Origin: an uncultured Actinomyces sp.
Lineage (GTDB): Bacteria; Actinomycetota; Actinomycetes; Actinomycetales; Actinomycetaceae
Direction: 5' to 3'
Length of the DNA: 6,970 nucleotides
Assembly: GCA_938028585.1 (NCBI GenBank)
Contig: CALIZH010000321.1
Span: 1 to 6,970, forward strand
The position numbers and the translations under genes are program-made. Below are positions 5,620-6,970 of this stretch, in pieces (position 1 is the stretch's first letter; each line of letters begins with the position of its first letter). The notes below the pieces were generated by a model. That model worked only from the letters and a program-made list of their open reading frames with translations. It had not been told where the DNA came from and did no database searches.

Positions 5620-6970
5620 TTAGGCCTGAGCCAATCGGATTTCAGACATCATCCTTGAGGGACGGAGCTTAAAGAGCTCCCGGACATCCGAATACGGGAA
5701 GGATGCAAGGAACGCAATTGCCGTCCACAAGACATTCATCCAAAGAGTATCTTCACCAAACCATCCTGAATCATGTGCGGTCAGGAAGAAGGCCAAAATG
5801 GTGACAGCGATGCAGCGAAGCACTCCGCTGAAGAAACGTTTACGCCACTCCACCGGATCGATTTCGAACTCTCGAATGAAGAGCGCAAGAGAGCGCCACG
5901 CGTTACGCGAGGCTCGTTTCACTCTGATTTCCTCAGCGGGGTGTGCATCTGTGAGGGCACTGAGTTCAAGCTGAGCAGCGCGAGCGCGGGCGGTCATCGG
6001 GTGGGTCAGCACTCGCTGGTACTGTTCGGGAGAAAGGGTTCCCATGGCCTCGGTAATTTCCCCATTGACGGAAAGTCCGCGCGTACTTCCCCCAAGTCCC
6101 CCACGACCAGAGCCAGTTTTTGACGCAACTCGCAGCCCAATGCGGGCAAGTATCAGTCGGGTGTTTTCTTGCAAGCGGGCACGCCAATATTGCTTTCTAC
6201 TCTGCGGTGGGACGCACATCCCCCACTGACGCTGCGCCCGGACTTCCGCATCATCGGTGCCATCATCGTCGGCGATCATCGTAAAACTCATGCGTGAAGT
6301 TGCGGTATCGAGGAGCGCAAGACGCTGATGCATGGCTGCATCCTCGTAAAGAAGTGAAAACCAGCGCAATGCACAGCGCGCCTGAGGCGCCGTGAGCACA
6401 GCACGATAAAGCTCTCCTTCTGAGGCATCAAGATCTGCCGGCGGGGCTTCTTCCATCCAATGGGACAGGAGTGAGACAACATCTCCACGCCGAGCTGATC
6501 GCGTCACTTCCCCACCGTCATTGGCAATCCACTTCGGCAGCCAGGCCCGCAAAGTGCGAGCAATTGCGATCGCTTCGCTATCTTCAAGATCCTCGAGGCG
6601 ACCGTGGTTCTCCCAGAAAGCAGCATCCTCAACGCTAGGGGTTCGAGGCCAGGTCATGAGGTGAACACGCATGCCTTCCATCGCGCGCACCCATTGATCG
6701 CGTCCTGTCTCAATAAGCCGTGCCGGATCTTGTCGAGAACGCGGTACCGAACAGTACGCCGGGTGCGGCTTCCTCTCTTCGGTTTCCGTTTCGCTGAGCC
6801 CTTTGAGCAGCAGGGCAAGCCGGGCAGGTCCCTCAGTCATCGAATGAACTGTAGGCACATCACTTTCAAAGACAGCGCGTGCAGCAGAAACAAAGCCTTC
6901 GCGCTCAACCTGACGGCGTTGAAGATCCGCCCACTCGGTACGTTCTTCAAGGCTCACAGGGCGCGCAAAC
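5620..6970 (-). CDS. Unrecognised protein with two C-terminal membrane helices (5' end missing)
   Basis: No known family recognised. The first in-window start on this strand is a GTG at 6957-6955, giving 445 residues, but it has no ribosome binding site and the frame stays open to the window edge (Phe-Ala-Arg-Pro before it), so the true start is probably outside. From that GTG, residues 1-370 are charged, Arg/Glu/Ala-rich and apparently helical and soluble, with a Gly/Ser-rich stretch at about 280-298 (KTGSGRGGLGGSTRG). Two hydrophobic segments follow at about 375-394 and 404-421, separated by a short loop (HDSGWFGED), then a basic tail (LRPSRMMSEIRLAQA). This suggests a tail-anchored hairpin with both ends in the cytoplasm. 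No catalytic motif is obvious. The TAA stop at 5622-5620 lies 55 bases before the NUDIX start, so the two may be co-transcribed; the gap shows no clear terminator. Confidence 0.7.
   Translation of the reverse strand, partial: FARPVSLEERTEWADLQRRQVEREGFVSAARAVFESDVPTVHSMTEGPARLALLLKGLSETETEERKPHPAYCSVPRSRQDPARLIETGRDQWVRAMEGMRVHLMTWPRTPSVEDAAFWENHGRLEDLEDSEAIAIARTLRAWLPKWIANDGGEVTRSARRGDVVSLLSHWMEEAPPADLDASEGELYRAVLTAPQARCALRWFSLLYEDAAMHQRLALLDTATSRMSFTMIADDDGTDDAEVRAQRQWGMCVPPQSRKQYWRARLQENTRLILARIGLRVASKTGSGRGGLGGSTRGLSVNGEITEAMGTLSPEQYQRVLTHPMTARARAAQLELSALTDAHPAEEIRVKRASRNAWRSLALFIREFEIDPVEWRKRFFSGVLRCIAVTILAFFLTAHDSGWFGEDTLWMNVLWTAIAFLASFPYSDVRELFKLRPSRMMSEIRLAQA

Noticed and set aside
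6955..6957. GTG as the confirmed start of the right-hand gene
   Set aside because: No ribosome binding site precedes it and the frame is open to the window edge, so the gene is treated as partial.

Overview
The window looks like chromosomal DNA from a high-GC Gram-positive bacterium, probably an actinobacterium near the Actinomycetaceae. This rests on the gene types (LGFP surface repeats, two tandem LytR-CpsA-Psr enzymes with paired cysteines), the G/C-biased third codon positions and a possible leaderless start. It is an inference from gene content, not a database match. No tRNA, rRNA, insertion sequence, CRISPR array or phage gene was seen.

Layout: four genes lie head to tail on the + strand. 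(1) The 3' part of a secreted protein with two 53-residue LGFP wall-binding repeats followed by a C39-like cysteine peptidase domain (1-952, 5' end outside the window). (2) An unrecognised lipoprotein, possibly a beta-propeller (about 915-2348). (3) An LCP-family membrane enzyme with a Ser/Ala/Pro tail outside the cell (about 2385-3650). (4) A second LCP enzyme with a long Pro-rich cytoplasmic N-terminus (3650-4966), whose start codon overlaps the stop of gene 3 by one base. Two genes on the - strand converge on this block: a NUDIX hydrolase of ADP-ribose pyrophosphatase type (5052-5564) and, upstream of it, an unrecognised protein with two C-terminal membrane helices (5620 to beyond the right edge).

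The + strand block reads as a cell-envelope cassette. LCP enzymes move glycopolymers from a lipid carrier onto peptidoglycan or, in some Actinomyces, onto a surface protein. The other two products are an exported wall-binding peptidase-like protein and a lipoprotein. Whether they are substrates, partners or just neighbours of the LCP enzymes cannot be decided from sequence. The junctions hold the most unusual signals: a 13-bp hairpin at the gene 1/gene 2 boundary that makes the lipoprotein start ambiguous, a TATGAT box seven bases before an ATG of the first LCP gene, and a 14-bp perfect palindrome between the convergent gene ends. No gene-free stretch exceeds 300 bases; the largest gap is 85 bases (4967-5051).
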